Shown piece after piece: positions 9,759 to 16,946 of a stretch of 64,000 nucleotides of DNA. Under the pieces are notes generated by a model. That model did no database searches, was not told the origin of the DNA, and saw only the letters and a list, made by a program, of their open reading frames with translations. The stretch is from Guptibacillus hwajinpoensis (lineage in GTDB: Bacteria; Bacillota; Bacilli; Bacillales; Guptibacillaceae). Both the position numbers and the translations under genes were made by a program. Position 1 is the first letter of the stretch, and the number at the start of each line of letters is the position of its first letter. Location: the NCBI RefSeq assembly GCF_020171785.1, contig NZ_JAIVAE010000006.1, positions 124,001 to 188,000 of the forward strand, given 5' to 3'.

Positions 9759-9786
9759 AAAGAAGAGAACGATCGTTCTCTTCTTT
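9759..9786 (-). terminator. Perfect 28-nt palindrome, likely terminator of the minus-strand gene
   Basis: A perfect self-complementary 28-mer centred on GATC, directly downstream of the minus-strand 45-aa gene; read on the minus strand it ends in CTTTTTATT. With no loop bases it could also be a protein-binding palindrome. Confidence 0.55.
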
Positions 9787-9791
9787 CGGGA

Positions 9792-9929
9792 TTAGTAAGT
9801 CATTTGCGTGAGAAAGGCAATAGCCGCTCCAATGACGATAGCAGACACAGGTAGCAAAAGATAAATCATCTTCTCCTTACGCTGTCTTCGATATTGGATT
9901 TCTTCAGGCGTTAGCCATGTTTCTTTCAT
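9792..9929 (-). CDS. Small single-pass membrane protein, 45 aa
   Basis: A 45-residue protein: charged N-terminal half (MKETWLTPEEIQYRRQRKEK) followed by one transmembrane helix. The ATG at 9929 has a strong GGGGGAGATTTGATT site on the minus strand; the longer frame to 10040 has none. A gapless alignment with the minus-strand frame at 10454-10612 gives 21 identities over 45 residues, so the two are paralogues. I know of no function; the PEE-x-x-Y and RKEKM motifs define the pair. Confidence 0.75.
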   Translation of the reverse strand: MKETWLTPEEIQYRRQRKEKMIYLLLPVSAIVIGAAIAFLTQMTY

Positions 9930-10363
9930 AATCAAATCTCCCCCTGGTTCTTGCTGAAATCGCAGCGGAGGCCGTATTCGGCAGCTGGCTGACTGTCGGA
10001 TAAAACAGTCCGTGAAGTCCCTATAGCTTTGCGTCATCACTTTTCAATGATTTTGCCATTCTCGTACGATTCGAACATTTATAAGTAGTCATCAAGTAAA
10101 CGGTGTCATGAAAAAGTAAAAATTGTCGAAAAATGACTTCAATTCTAAGTATAACCTATTCTGTTTACCGTGTATATTGGGAAAATGCTGATAAACTGCT
10201 TTCCTTTATGAAGATTTTGTAAAGAAGGTTTCCCAATGTCGGATGGAATCGTCTCGATTAAAATAATAATCGTTTTACAGTAAATACGATCGGCTTTTTC
10301 ACCCATTTACGCATGAAAAAATCATGATAGATAAGACTAAAAGTGGAAGGGAGGTTGGTCTTA
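9930..10363. other. 434-bp gap without a convincing gene
   Basis: AT-rich intergenic DNA between the 45-aa minus-strand gene and the 36-aa plus-strand gene. It must hold divergent promoters for both. I see no structured RNA or ORF with a ribosome site. Confidence 0.5.
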
Positions 10364-10474
10364 ATGAAAAAGCGAAAAGCACAATCGAACGCTGCGTTAA
10401 CGAATAATCAAACTCCTAAAGAGAGTATTCCAAACCCTGAAGCACCTAGACGATCACGAAAAAAGGAAAGCTGA
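10364..10474 (+). CDS. Small basic protein, 36 aa
   Basis: A 36-codon frame with a strong GGGAGG site 9 bases before the ATG. The product is very basic and hydrophilic (MKKRKAQSN at the start, RRSRKKES at the end) with an Asn/Pro-rich middle. This composition is reminiscent of minor small acid-soluble spore proteins, but I cannot assign it to a known one. Its last 21 bases overlap the tail of the opposing 52-aa gene. Confidence 0.6.
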   Translation: MKKRKAQSNAALTNNQTPKESIPNPEAPRRSRKKES

Positions 10475-10612
10475 ATCATATGATCTTTTTGTTAGAACAG
10501 CAATGGTTATTCCTAATAAAATCGTTAACAGACGAAGGGCAAGGAAAAGCATCTTTTCCTTGCGCTTTTTTTGATAGTAAACTTCTTCAGGGGCTTTCCA
10601 TTTCCGCTTCAT
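10454..10612 (-). CDS. Small single-pass membrane protein, 52 aa, paralogue of the 9792-9929 gene
   Basis: A minus-strand frame encoding 52 residues: charged N-terminus, one membrane helix and a short tail. It aligns without gaps to the 45-aa protein at 9792-9929 with 21 of 45 residues identical, including MK, W5, PEE, Y13, RKEKM, G34, IA and LT. That similarity argues strongly that it is or was a real gene. Weak points: only a poor ribosome site (ACCGGG) precedes the ATG, and an 11-bp hairpin followed on the plus strand by GCTTTTTT lies inside it. It may be a decaying copy. Confidence 0.6.
   Translation of the reverse strand: MKRKWKAPEEVYYQKKRKEKMLFLALRLLTILLGITIAVLTKRSYDSAFLFS
10539..10570 (+). 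terminator. Hairpin with T-tract, possible terminator of the 36-aa gene
   Basis: Perfect 11-bp stem GCAAGGAAAAG / CTTTTCCTTGC, 3-base loop, followed by GCTTTTTTT. It sits 65 bases beyond the 36-aa gene but inside the opposing 52-aa frame, where it encodes the conserved RKEKM region, so it may be partly coincidental. Confidence 0.5.
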
Positions 10613-10813
10613 ACGAGCCCGGTCTATTATCTTTACAGAAAATTAGGTAACTAAAGTAGAAGATGTCATGGAACTGTATAATTAAGTTATCGGCTCACAT
10701 GCCTAATGGTTTTAGGATAATTTGTCGATTTATAAGAAATAATCGTTATGACCTACTTTTTTTCAATAATTTAGGTTGTTACTTAGGTTAAAAGTTGGAG
10801 GGAGAAACTCACG

Positions 10814-11269
10814 ATGCCTGTCATCTATTTAGAAACACTTATTGATGCACCAGTTCAAGCGTGTTTTGATTATGCGCGAAATGTCGAGGCGCATGTGAAA
10901 AGTACAGAGCAAACAAAGGAAAAAGCGATTGAGGGAGTAACAGAAGGATTAATGGAGGAAGGGGATACCGTTACATGGGAAGCCACTCATTTTGGAGTGA
11001 AGCAACGGTTAACAGCTAAAATTACAGGGATGAATGAACCCGACTGGTTTATTGATGAAATGACAAAAGGTGCATTTAAATCGTTTGTTCATACCCATCG
11101 CTTTGAAGATCTGAACGGTGTAACGCTAATGATCGATCAATTTGCATATAAAGCGCCTTTGGGGATTTTAGGCAGTATCGCTAACGGTCTCTTTCTTAAA
11201 AAATATATGAAGAACCTTCTAGAAAAAAGAGCTGCTAAGTTAAAGGAAATGGCAGAAGCATCCGTATAA
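10814..11269 (+). CDS. SRPBCC family (START-like) protein
   Basis: A 151-residue cytoplasmic protein that fits the SRPBCC ligand-binding fold: an opening strand with IYLETLIDAPVQACFDYARN, repeated beta strands, the FEDLNGVTLMIDQFAYKAP segment, and a long C-terminal helix ending in KNLLEKRAAKLKEMAE. Such proteins bind hydrophobic ligands or act as cyclases; the ligand here is unknown. The ATG follows GGAGGGAGAAACTCACG. The next gene, VanZ-like, starts 52 bases later and may be co-transcribed. Confidence 0.85.
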   Translation: MPVIYLETLIDAPVQACFDYARNVEAHVKSTEQTKEKAIEGVTEGLMEEGDTVTWEATHFGVKQRLTAKITGMNEPDWFIDEMTKGAFKSFVHTHRFEDLNGVTLMIDQFAYKAPLGILGSIANGLFLKKYMKNLLEKRAAKLKEMAEASV

Positions 11270-11321
11270 ACGACTCCTATTCAGGTAAGACTGTAATGTG
11301 CTTGAAAAGGAGGCGGAGGAT

Positions 11322-11807
11322 ATGACTTTATCTCGTACAATTGTGATGGTGAGTATCCAGCTCTGGCTCGGTATCGGATTTGTTCTTTCGTGTATCGCCT
11401 CACTTACATTACTTGGACATGAGCCTGCGCCGATTATTGTTAACGGACTTGCGCAGCTTATCCAAACAAGAGAACTTCAGTATGGTCCATTAACAGTAAG
11501 TTTATTAAACAATGGCGAAAGTGGTTTTGCTCATTTTATCATACGAAAAATCGGTCATTTTTTTGTTTACAGCTTTTTAGCAATTTGCTTGTTTCACTTA
11601 TTTAAAGCGAGAGACTCCATTTATAGTATAATCCTTGTCCTTTTAATTGTTACATTTATTGCGGTGACAGATGAATTTATACAAGCGTTTATGCCAAATC
11701 GGACAGCGCTCTTAACAGACGTATTCGTTGATATAGCGGGGTGCCTACATAGTATCTTCCTCATGAAATTGTGGTATTTATGCCGGTTACAGAAAGCTCT
11801 TGCATAG
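11322..11807 (+). CDS. VanZ-like membrane protein (second copy)
   Basis: A 161-residue protein with four hydrophobic segments and the VanZ-like motifs FIIRKIGHFFVYSFLA and AVTDEFIQAFMPNRTALLTD. An AAAGGAGGCGGAGG site fixes the ATG at 11322 rather than the upstream GTG. It shares architecture and motif spacing with the protein at 6887-7378 although overall similarity is modest. Role in Bacillus unknown; glycopeptide or envelope-stress functions are suggested only by analogy to VanZ. Confidence 0.85.
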   Translation: MTLSRTIVMVSIQLWLGIGFVLSCIASLTLLGHEPAPIIVNGLAQLIQTRELQYGPLTVSLLNNGESGFAHFIIRKIGHFFVYSFLAICLFHLFKARDSIYSIILVLLIVTFIAVTDEFIQAFMPNRTALLTDVFVDIAGCLHSIFLMKLWYLCRLQKALA

Positions 11808-11820
11808 CAAGAGCTTTTGT
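11794..11820 (+). terminator. Terminator after the second VanZ-like gene
   Basis: Perfect 10-bp stem AAGCTCTTGC / GCAAGAGCTT around the stop codon, followed by TTGTT. Confidence 0.75.
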
Positions 11821-12015
11821 TATGAGCAAAAGTAACGTTTTCAGGTGTGTTTATAGGTTAAATTACCTAGTTTTTTCGACATTAATTATAGGTATTCTAT
11901 GTTATTTTTGTAAGATTCGTCATTTAGTGACTATTTTAATGTAAAAATTATGCTAAAGTGTTAAAAAGGGAGAATAGAACTAATATTTTCTTAAAAAATC
12001 TTAGGGGGAAAAGAT

Positions 12016-14253
12016 TTGAAACTTTTGACGTCACTTTTGGTTGGCATTTTAGCATTTTCTTTGTCGATGCATGGTGTGCAGGCAGCGGGAGAAACAGTTA
12101 CCGTTAAACTAGTAAACTATGTGAAAGATACGACGGTTTTAAAGTTCAATGTAACAGGAAGTTATCAAATTCAAGGTAGTGAAATTGAAATTGAAAGTTC
12201 CAACGCGGGGGAGTACAGTGTCAAAGCTGAATCAGGCGATGTGGTGCTTTACCGAGGAAACACAAAGTTAGCTAACTTTGGGAGTGCAATGACGCTTGTA
12301 CCTACCATCACAAATGCGATGGATAGCTTTGTCGCAATCGGTGATAAAAGGTATCTAGGTGAAATGAAATTTACGGTTGATGGGAAATACATTCGTCCCA
12401 TTAATACACTTCCGATGGAAGAATATTTAAAAGGCGTAGTGCCTAGTGAAATGCCAGCTTATTGGGGAACGAACGGAGGAATGGAAGCTTTAAAAGCACA
12501 AGCAGTTGCGGCGAGGACATTTGCATTTCCTCGAAAAGATAACTTGACGGATAGCCAGTCTAGTCAAGTTTATAAAGGCTATGATTGGTATTCAACTACA
12601 AATATTGCCATTAATGAAACTGCAGGAAAAACACTAAAAAGTGGTGACACGTACATAGGTGCTTTTTATTCCTCTACAAATGGTGGTATGGTGATGTCGA
12701 ATACAAATTCGTGGGGGAGCAAGTTAATTCCTTACCTTCAAACAAAAGCCGATCCGTATGACGCTAAACTATCGCCATACGATAGTTGGAATTATACAAT
12801 AGGGAAAAAACAAATCGACACTGGTCAATTGGATTTGAAAAATCCTGAATCCTGGTGGACTAAGACGAATGAACTGAGCTCTGATGCGGCAGAAATTACG
12901 AATATGAAATCTTGGCTCAAAAAAGAAGGTAAAATCAACTCAACGGATGAAATTAAAATTACAGAAATAACGAATCTTACTTTTACTCTTCCACCATTTA
13001 CTTCTAATGATATTTTAAAAGGAAGCATGACATTCAAGTACTTCCTCAAAAAAGATAGTGGTTTTGATAAAGATGAAAAAGGTTTGTTAAAAGAGCATAC
13101 GATGAAGATTGAAGATACATCCTATAATCTTCGCTTTATGATTGGCACTTCAATTATGAAAAGTCCTTATATCCAACAAATTGATGCAAAATCCGACTCT
13201 TATGTAGTTAATGGAAGTGGCTTTGGACATGGGATTGGCATGAGTCAATATGGTGCTTATCAGCAGTCAAAAGAAGGTCGCACATTTGATGAAATCTTAT
13301 CTTTCTATTATCCGAATACGAATTTAGTGCAAGAAGAAACGACGATTACATCGGAAAGATTGTATGGAAAAAGTCGTTATGATACGAGTGTGGCCATTTC
13401 GAAATACGGGTGGCAGAACCATTCTGAAGTTGTTGTAATTGGTCGCGGAGATGTTGCCATTGATGCTTTAACGGGGAGTGTACTTGCCAAAAAGTACAAT
13501 GCGCCATTGCTATTAACACCTTCTAACGCTTTACAAGAAAGTGTGGAACAGGAAATAGATCGCCTTCAGCCGAAGAAAGTTTATATTCTAGGCGGTACAG
13601 GTGCTGTTTCTGAAAATATCAAATCGACTTTAGAGAAAAAGCTTTATGTACAAGAAGTGGAGCGTGTCAGTGGAAAGGACCGCTACGCGACTGCCGTAGA
13701 AATTGCTGAAGAAGTGGGCGGGTTTAATCAGGCGATCCTTGCTTCAGGAAATGACTCTTCACCAGATGCTCTATCAATTGCTTCTTATGCAGCTGCAAAA
13801 CAAATTCCAATCTTGCTAACCGGTCAAAAGGCGTTGAGTGATTATACAAAGAACTATGTAGAAACCACCAACATTACACAGGCAACCTTAATAGGTGGCA
13901 CAGGTGCCATTTCTGATTCTATTAAAAGTGGTCTTGAGAATTCAGGAGTCAATACACTTCGAATTTCAGGAAAAGATCGCTATTTAACAAGTGTCGAGGT
14001 TGCAAAAACATTAGACTTTGAAAACTCGAACTTATTCTTTGCTAATGGTGATGTATTTATTGATGCACTGCCGGGCTCTTCTCTGGCAGCAGCCATGGGT
14101 GCTCCAGTGATTTTAACTCAAAAAGAGAAATTACCAGCAAGTGTAAGTCGTTATCTTGATGAAAACAAAGCTGCCCAAAGTATGTATTTGCTTGGGGGAA
14201 CGGGAGCCATATCTGAAGGCGTTATGAACGACATTTTTCAGAAGATAAACTAA
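12016..14253 (+). CDS. Secreted SpoIID/LytB-domain protein with three CWB2 repeats
   Basis: A 745-residue exported protein starting at TTG behind TTAGGGGGAAAAGA. A signal peptide covers about residues 1-23. A SpoIID-type peptidoglycan lytic transglycosylase domain follows, seen in YLKGVVPSEMPAYW (with the conserved Glu), LKAQAVAARTFAF and GSGFGHGIGMSQYGA. From about residue 447 to the end there are three cell wall binding 2 repeats, each opening with a GKxRYxT motif and closing with GGTGAxS. The protein probably cuts glycan strands while held to a wall polymer. It is monocistronic. LytB/SpoIID family function is known; wall anchoring through CWB2 is inferred. Confidence 0.92.
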   Translation: MKLLTSLLVGILAFSLSMHGVQAAGETVTVKLVNYVKDTTVLKFNVTGSYQIQGSEIEIESSNAGEYSVKAESGDVVLYRGNTKLANFGSAMTLVPTITNAMDSFVAIGDKRYLGEMKFTVDGKYIRPINTLPMEEYLKGVVPSEMPAYWGTNGGMEALKAQAVAARTFAFPRKDNLTDSQSSQVYKGYDWYSTTNIAINETAGKTLKSGDTYIGAFYSSTNGGMVMSNTNSWGSKLIPYLQTKADPYDAKLSPYDSWNYTIGKKQIDTGQLDLKNPESWWTKTNELSSDAAEITNMKSWLKKEGKINSTDEIKITEITNLTFTLPPFTSNDILKGSMTFKYFLKKDSGFDKDEKGLLKEHTMKIEDTSYNLRFMIGTSIMKSPYIQQIDAKSDSYVVNGSGFGHGIGMSQYGAYQQSKEGRTFDEILSFYYPNTNLVQEETTITSERLYGKSRYDTSVAISKYGWQNHSEVVVIGRGDVAIDALTGSVLAKKYNAPLLLTPSNALQESVEQEIDRLQPKKVYILGGTGAVSENIKSTLEKKLYVQEVERVSGKDRYATAVEIAEEVGGFNQAILASGNDSSPDALSIASYAAAKQIPILLTGQKALSDYTKNYVETTNITQATLIGGTGAISDSIKSGLENSGVNTLRISGKDRYLTSVEVAKTLDFENSNLFFANGDVFIDALPGSSLAAAMGAPVILTQKEKLPASVSRYLDENKAAQSMYLLGGTGAISEGVMNDIFQKIN

Positions 14254-14260
14254 GTTACTG

Positions 14261-14292
14261 GTCACCTTCTCATATTGAGAAGGTGACTTTTT
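14261..14292 (+). terminator. Terminator after the SpoIID-like gene
   Basis: Perfect 11-bp stem GTCACCTTCTC / GAGAAGGTGAC, 5-base loop, T-run. Confidence 0.9.
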
Positions 14293-14413
14293 CCTAACGA
14301 GAAAATATTTTTAGTGAAGATATGGTATGATTTAAATAATTGATCAAGAGTAGTGTATTTTCGGAATAAATCAATTTTGGTGGTAGAATAGTCAATTAAG
14401 AGGAGGGGATTTT

Positions 14414-14701
14414 TTGCACGAAAAGAAAGAAATTGAAATCCTTTGCGATGCCTTGAGAACCTATTGGAATGAACACCCAGAAAAAAGTCTTGGGCATTTA
14501 TTGAAAGACCTTCATGATAAGTATGAACATAATGAAGCATTCACCGAAACGGCTGACAGTAAATGGTTGCATTGGATGCTTGAAAATAGTAAACAGCGCG
14601 ATATTATTGAGAAAAAATATCGCAATCAATCACAAATTAAGGATTTAGAAAAACACATTCGTCCGGAACTCATTGAAGTGATTCGACGTTTTGTTGATTA
14701 A
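14414..14701 (+). CDS. Hypothetical 95-aa helical protein
   Basis: A short, charged, all-helical cytoplasmic protein. It starts at TTG with an AGGAGGGG site 6 bases upstream. The N-terminal pattern (ALRTYWNEHPEKSLGHLLKD) is loosely similar to the E. coli YihD/DUF1040 type, but I cannot confirm that. It is a single gene ended by a strong terminator, between a wall hydrolase and an oxidoreductase, and nothing around it points to a role. Confidence 0.7.
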   Translation: MHEKKEIEILCDALRTYWNEHPEKSLGHLLKDLHDKYEHNEAFTETADSKWLHWMLENSKQRDIIEKKYRNQSQIKDLEKHIRPELIEVIRRFVD

Positions 14702-14705
14702 TGAA

Positions 14706-14745
14706 AAGAGCCGGCCTCGTTATACGAGGCCGGCTCTTGTTTTCC
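14706..14745 (+). terminator. Strong terminator
   Basis: Perfect 15-bp GC-rich stem, positions 14706-14720 with 14724-14738, TAT loop, TGTTTT tail. Confidence 0.92.
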
Positions 14746-14903
14746 TTATAATCAAAAGGGGGGATTAAAGGGATTACTTAATGTTTCGGTTTATAACATG
14801 TTACGTTGGGGGTAGATGAAAGGTAAATAGAAACATCATCAGGGAAGTTTACTCAACATAATGGTAAAATTAGTAATAAGTACATAGAAGGGAAGTGCAT
14901 GAA

Positions 14904-15896
14904 ATGGGATTGAGAATTGGAATAATGGGGACGGCGAATATTGCAAGGAAAGCGGTAATCCCTGCGATTCAAAACGCTAGTGGTGCTGAAGTTGTGAGCG
15001 TAGCAAGTGGCAGTGGCAAAGCCAAAGAATTTGCAGAGGAAATGAGCATTCCACATTATCATGACAGTTATGAAGCGATGTTGGAGGATGATTCAATTGA
15101 CGCAGTCTATATTCCGCTTCCAAACACGCTTCACAAAAAATGGACCATTGCAGCTGCTGAGAAAGGGAAACACGTTCTTTGTGAAAAACCAGCGGCAATT
15201 ACAGCTCGTGATGCGATGGAGATGGTGGAAGCTTGTGAAGAAAATGGCGTTATATTTATGGAAGCCTTTATGTATCAATTCCACCCTCAGCACGAAGTTG
15301 TAAGGGATGTAATCGCGTCCGGTGAAATTGGTGATGTAAAGCATATGCGTGCGAATTTTTCATTTTATCTGGGTGATAAACCTAATAACATTCGCCTCAG
15401 CAGTGAACTAGGTGGGGGAAGCATTTGGGACGTGGGATGTTATTGCATTCATTCGTCGCGGTTCATCATTGGCAACGAACCACTTAAAGTCTACGCTGAA
15501 GCAGCTATTCCGGAAGGTGGAGGCGTTGACCTTTCTGCTTCAGGCATCTTAACATTTGCGAACGGCGTCACGGCTTCGTTTGATTGTAGTTTCGAACGCC
15601 AGATGAGCAATTCTTATGAGATTCTTGGTACAAAAGGAAGCATTCGTCTACCGTACGCTTACCGCCCTGATGCTCAGGGAGCAAATGGAACGATTCAAAT
15701 TAAGAATAGTGAAGGCAAAGTGAGAGAAGAAATAGTTGAAGGTGAGCAATATACGCTTATGGTCGAACACTTCGCAAACTGTGTTCAAAACAATCAAACG
15801 CCGTTATATTCCGGTGAGGCGACAGTGAATAACTTAAAAGCTATTGAAGCTTGCTATGAATCGATTAAACAAAATCGCCCAGTAGAACTGGTTTAA
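14904..15896 (+). CDS. Gfo/Idh/MocA family oxidoreductase
   Basis: A 330-residue NAD(P)-dependent sugar or polyol dehydrogenase. The N-terminal Rossmann fold is shown by RIGIMGTANIARKAVIPAI and the family EKP motif by HVLCEKPAAIT; the C-terminal alpha/beta domain carries GGGSIWDVGCYCIHSSRF, which includes the usual catalytic-site region. The GAAGGGAAG site suits the ATG at 14904 better than the GTG at 14895. Substrate cannot be deduced. It converges on the HAD phosphatase gene. Confidence 0.9.
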   Translation: MGLRIGIMGTANIARKAVIPAIQNASGAEVVSVASGSGKAKEFAEEMSIPHYHDSYEAMLEDDSIDAVYIPLPNTLHKKWTIAAAEKGKHVLCEKPAAITARDAMEMVEACEENGVIFMEAFMYQFHPQHEVVRDVIASGEIGDVKHMRANFSFYLGDKPNNIRLSSELGGGSIWDVGCYCIHSSRFIIGNEPLKVYAEAAIPEGGGVDLSASGILTFANGVTASFDCSFERQMSNSYEILGTKGSIRLPYAYRPDAQGANGTIQIKNSEGKVREEIVEGEQYTLMVEHFANCVQNNQTPLYSGEATVNNLKAIEACYESIKQNRPVELV

Positions 15897-15906
15897 TACA
15901 GAAAGA

Positions 15907-15935
15907 AAGCACATTGGATTAGCCAATGTGCTTTT
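15907..15935. terminator. Bidirectional terminator
   Basis: Perfect 11-bp stem AAGCACATTGG / CCAATGTGCTT, 5-base loop, between the convergent oxidoreductase and HAD genes. Confidence 0.85.
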
Positions 15936-16695
15936 CTAATATTTCCTTGGTCCCGTCTGCATAGGAAGCTTCACTTGAAACAGAAGTGATGTTATCTTCT
16001 TCTGGCGTCTCGCCCTCACCAACCCAGTAAAATGTAATGTTCTCTAATTCATGCTCTCTTGCGGTTACAGCCATCACCATGTCACCACTACTATCTCCAA
16101 AAACAAATACTTCCTCAGCTGATTGAATTTCATCAAGTATCCACGTAGCTCCAATTTTCTTGGATAAATCGGGATGAATCACATCGACCCCATAAGTCGA
16201 GACAGCGGTTTTGTTACCCGATTCAGAAGAAATCGATTGTACGTCATCTGCGTATTCCTGAAGCGATTCGCGAGTTTTCTTTAAATGTTCCTTATCTCCA
16301 GGATCACCGTGCACGGCTTCAACCGTACCCATGGATTCTTTCGTTTGGTCCCATTGAATCAGACCTTCATACTTCTCTTCCTGACTTACTTTGTATAACT
16401 TGTCTTTCACTTCATCAGAGATCACATATTCTTCATCCAAATCCCATGAAGAAATATCTGTTCCGCGTCCTTTTATAGCACCGTGTTCAGATACGCAATA
16501 AAGGGAAGACCAGTCAATGTCATCATCAAAGAGAGGAAAAAGATGATCAGAAAGCCATCCTCTCGAACGACCGGTCACAAAAGAAAGGATGTGCTCATCT
16601 TTTGCTAATTGTTCAATCAGTTTTACAACATCTTCATCTGGTCTAGCGTTTTCATCTGTTAAAACGCCGTCAACATCAAACATATAAAAAGCCAT
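15919..16695 (-). CDS. HAD superfamily hydrolase (phosphatase)
   Basis: A 258-residue cytoplasmic HAD-type phosphatase. Motif I is FDVDGVLTDE (Asp nucleophile and DxD acid/base), motif II is SFVTGRSRG, and motif IV is VFVFGDSSGDMVMAV. The large middle cap region (about residues 85-190) suggests a type II cap, as in sugar-phosphate phosphatases of the Cof/MPGP group. The ATG is preceded by AGGAGTGTGCGAAC on the minus strand. Substrate unknown. It sits alone, downstream of the regulator-peptide cassette on the same strand but behind that cassette's terminator. Confidence 0.85.
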   Translation of the reverse strand: MAFYMFDVDGVLTDENARPDEDVVKLIEQLAKDEHILSFVTGRSRGWLSDHLFPLFDDDIDWSSLYCVSEHGAIKGRGTDISSWDLDEEYVISDEVKDKLYKVSQEEKYEGLIQWDQTKESMGTVEAVHGDPGDKEHLKKTRESLQEYADDVQSISSESGNKTAVSTYGVDVIHPDLSKKIGATWILDEIQSAEEVFVFGDSSGDMVMAVTAREHELENITFYWVGEGETPEEDNITSVSSEASYADGTKEILEKHIG

Positions 16696-16762
16696 GTTCG
16701 CACACTCCTATTCTAGTTAAACTATGATTAGTATAGCGTTATGGAGGGAGATGGGGCAAATA

Positions 16763-16790
16763 AAAACCCGGCAGAATTGAGCCGGGTTTT
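16763..16790 (-). terminator. Terminator of the regulator-peptide operon
   Basis: Perfect 10-bp stem AAAACCCGGC / GCCGGGTTTT, 8-base loop. On the minus strand it is followed by TTTATTT and lies 5 bases past the peptide gene stop. Confidence 0.85.
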
Positions 16791-16794
16791 CGTA

Positions 16795-16932
16795 TTAGAT
16801 ATGAATTTCAGTTTTAGATGGGCTTGAGTCAGGTACTCTGTCGTGAGAATCAGGTACTCTGTCGTGGTTACCTAGAGTAACAACTCCTACTAAGCTAGTA
16901 ATAAGTAGTGCATTTACAATTAACTTTTTCAT
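16795..16932 (-). CDS. Secreted signalling-peptide precursor with tandem HDRVPDS repeats, 45 aa
   Basis: A 45-codon gene 14 bases downstream of the RNPP-type regulator and on the same strand, with AAAGGGAG before the ATG. The product has a Lys-Lys start and a hydrophobic signal segment (about residues 4-21), then two exact tandem copies of HDRVPDS (residues 23-29 and 30-36) and the tail SPSKTEIHI. The DNA of the two copies differs only at two synonymous third positions. This is the layout of Phr, PapR and NprX precursors: exported by Sec, cut outside, re-imported by Opp, and bound by the TPR regulator. The inner DRVPD resembles the PhrI pentapeptide DRVGA. Function is inferred from context; the ORF itself is clear. 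Confidence 0.8.
   Translation of the reverse strand: MKKLIVNALLITSLVGVVTLGNHDRVPDSHDRVPDSSPSKTEIHI
16829..16866. repeat. Tandem direct repeat, 21-bp period
   Basis: Two identical 17-bp blocks (16829-16845 and 16850-16866) with a 21-bp period inside the peptide gene. The period equals seven codons and produces the doubled HDRVPDS. Confidence 0.95.
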
Positions 16933-16946
16933 GTTTTTCTCCCTTT

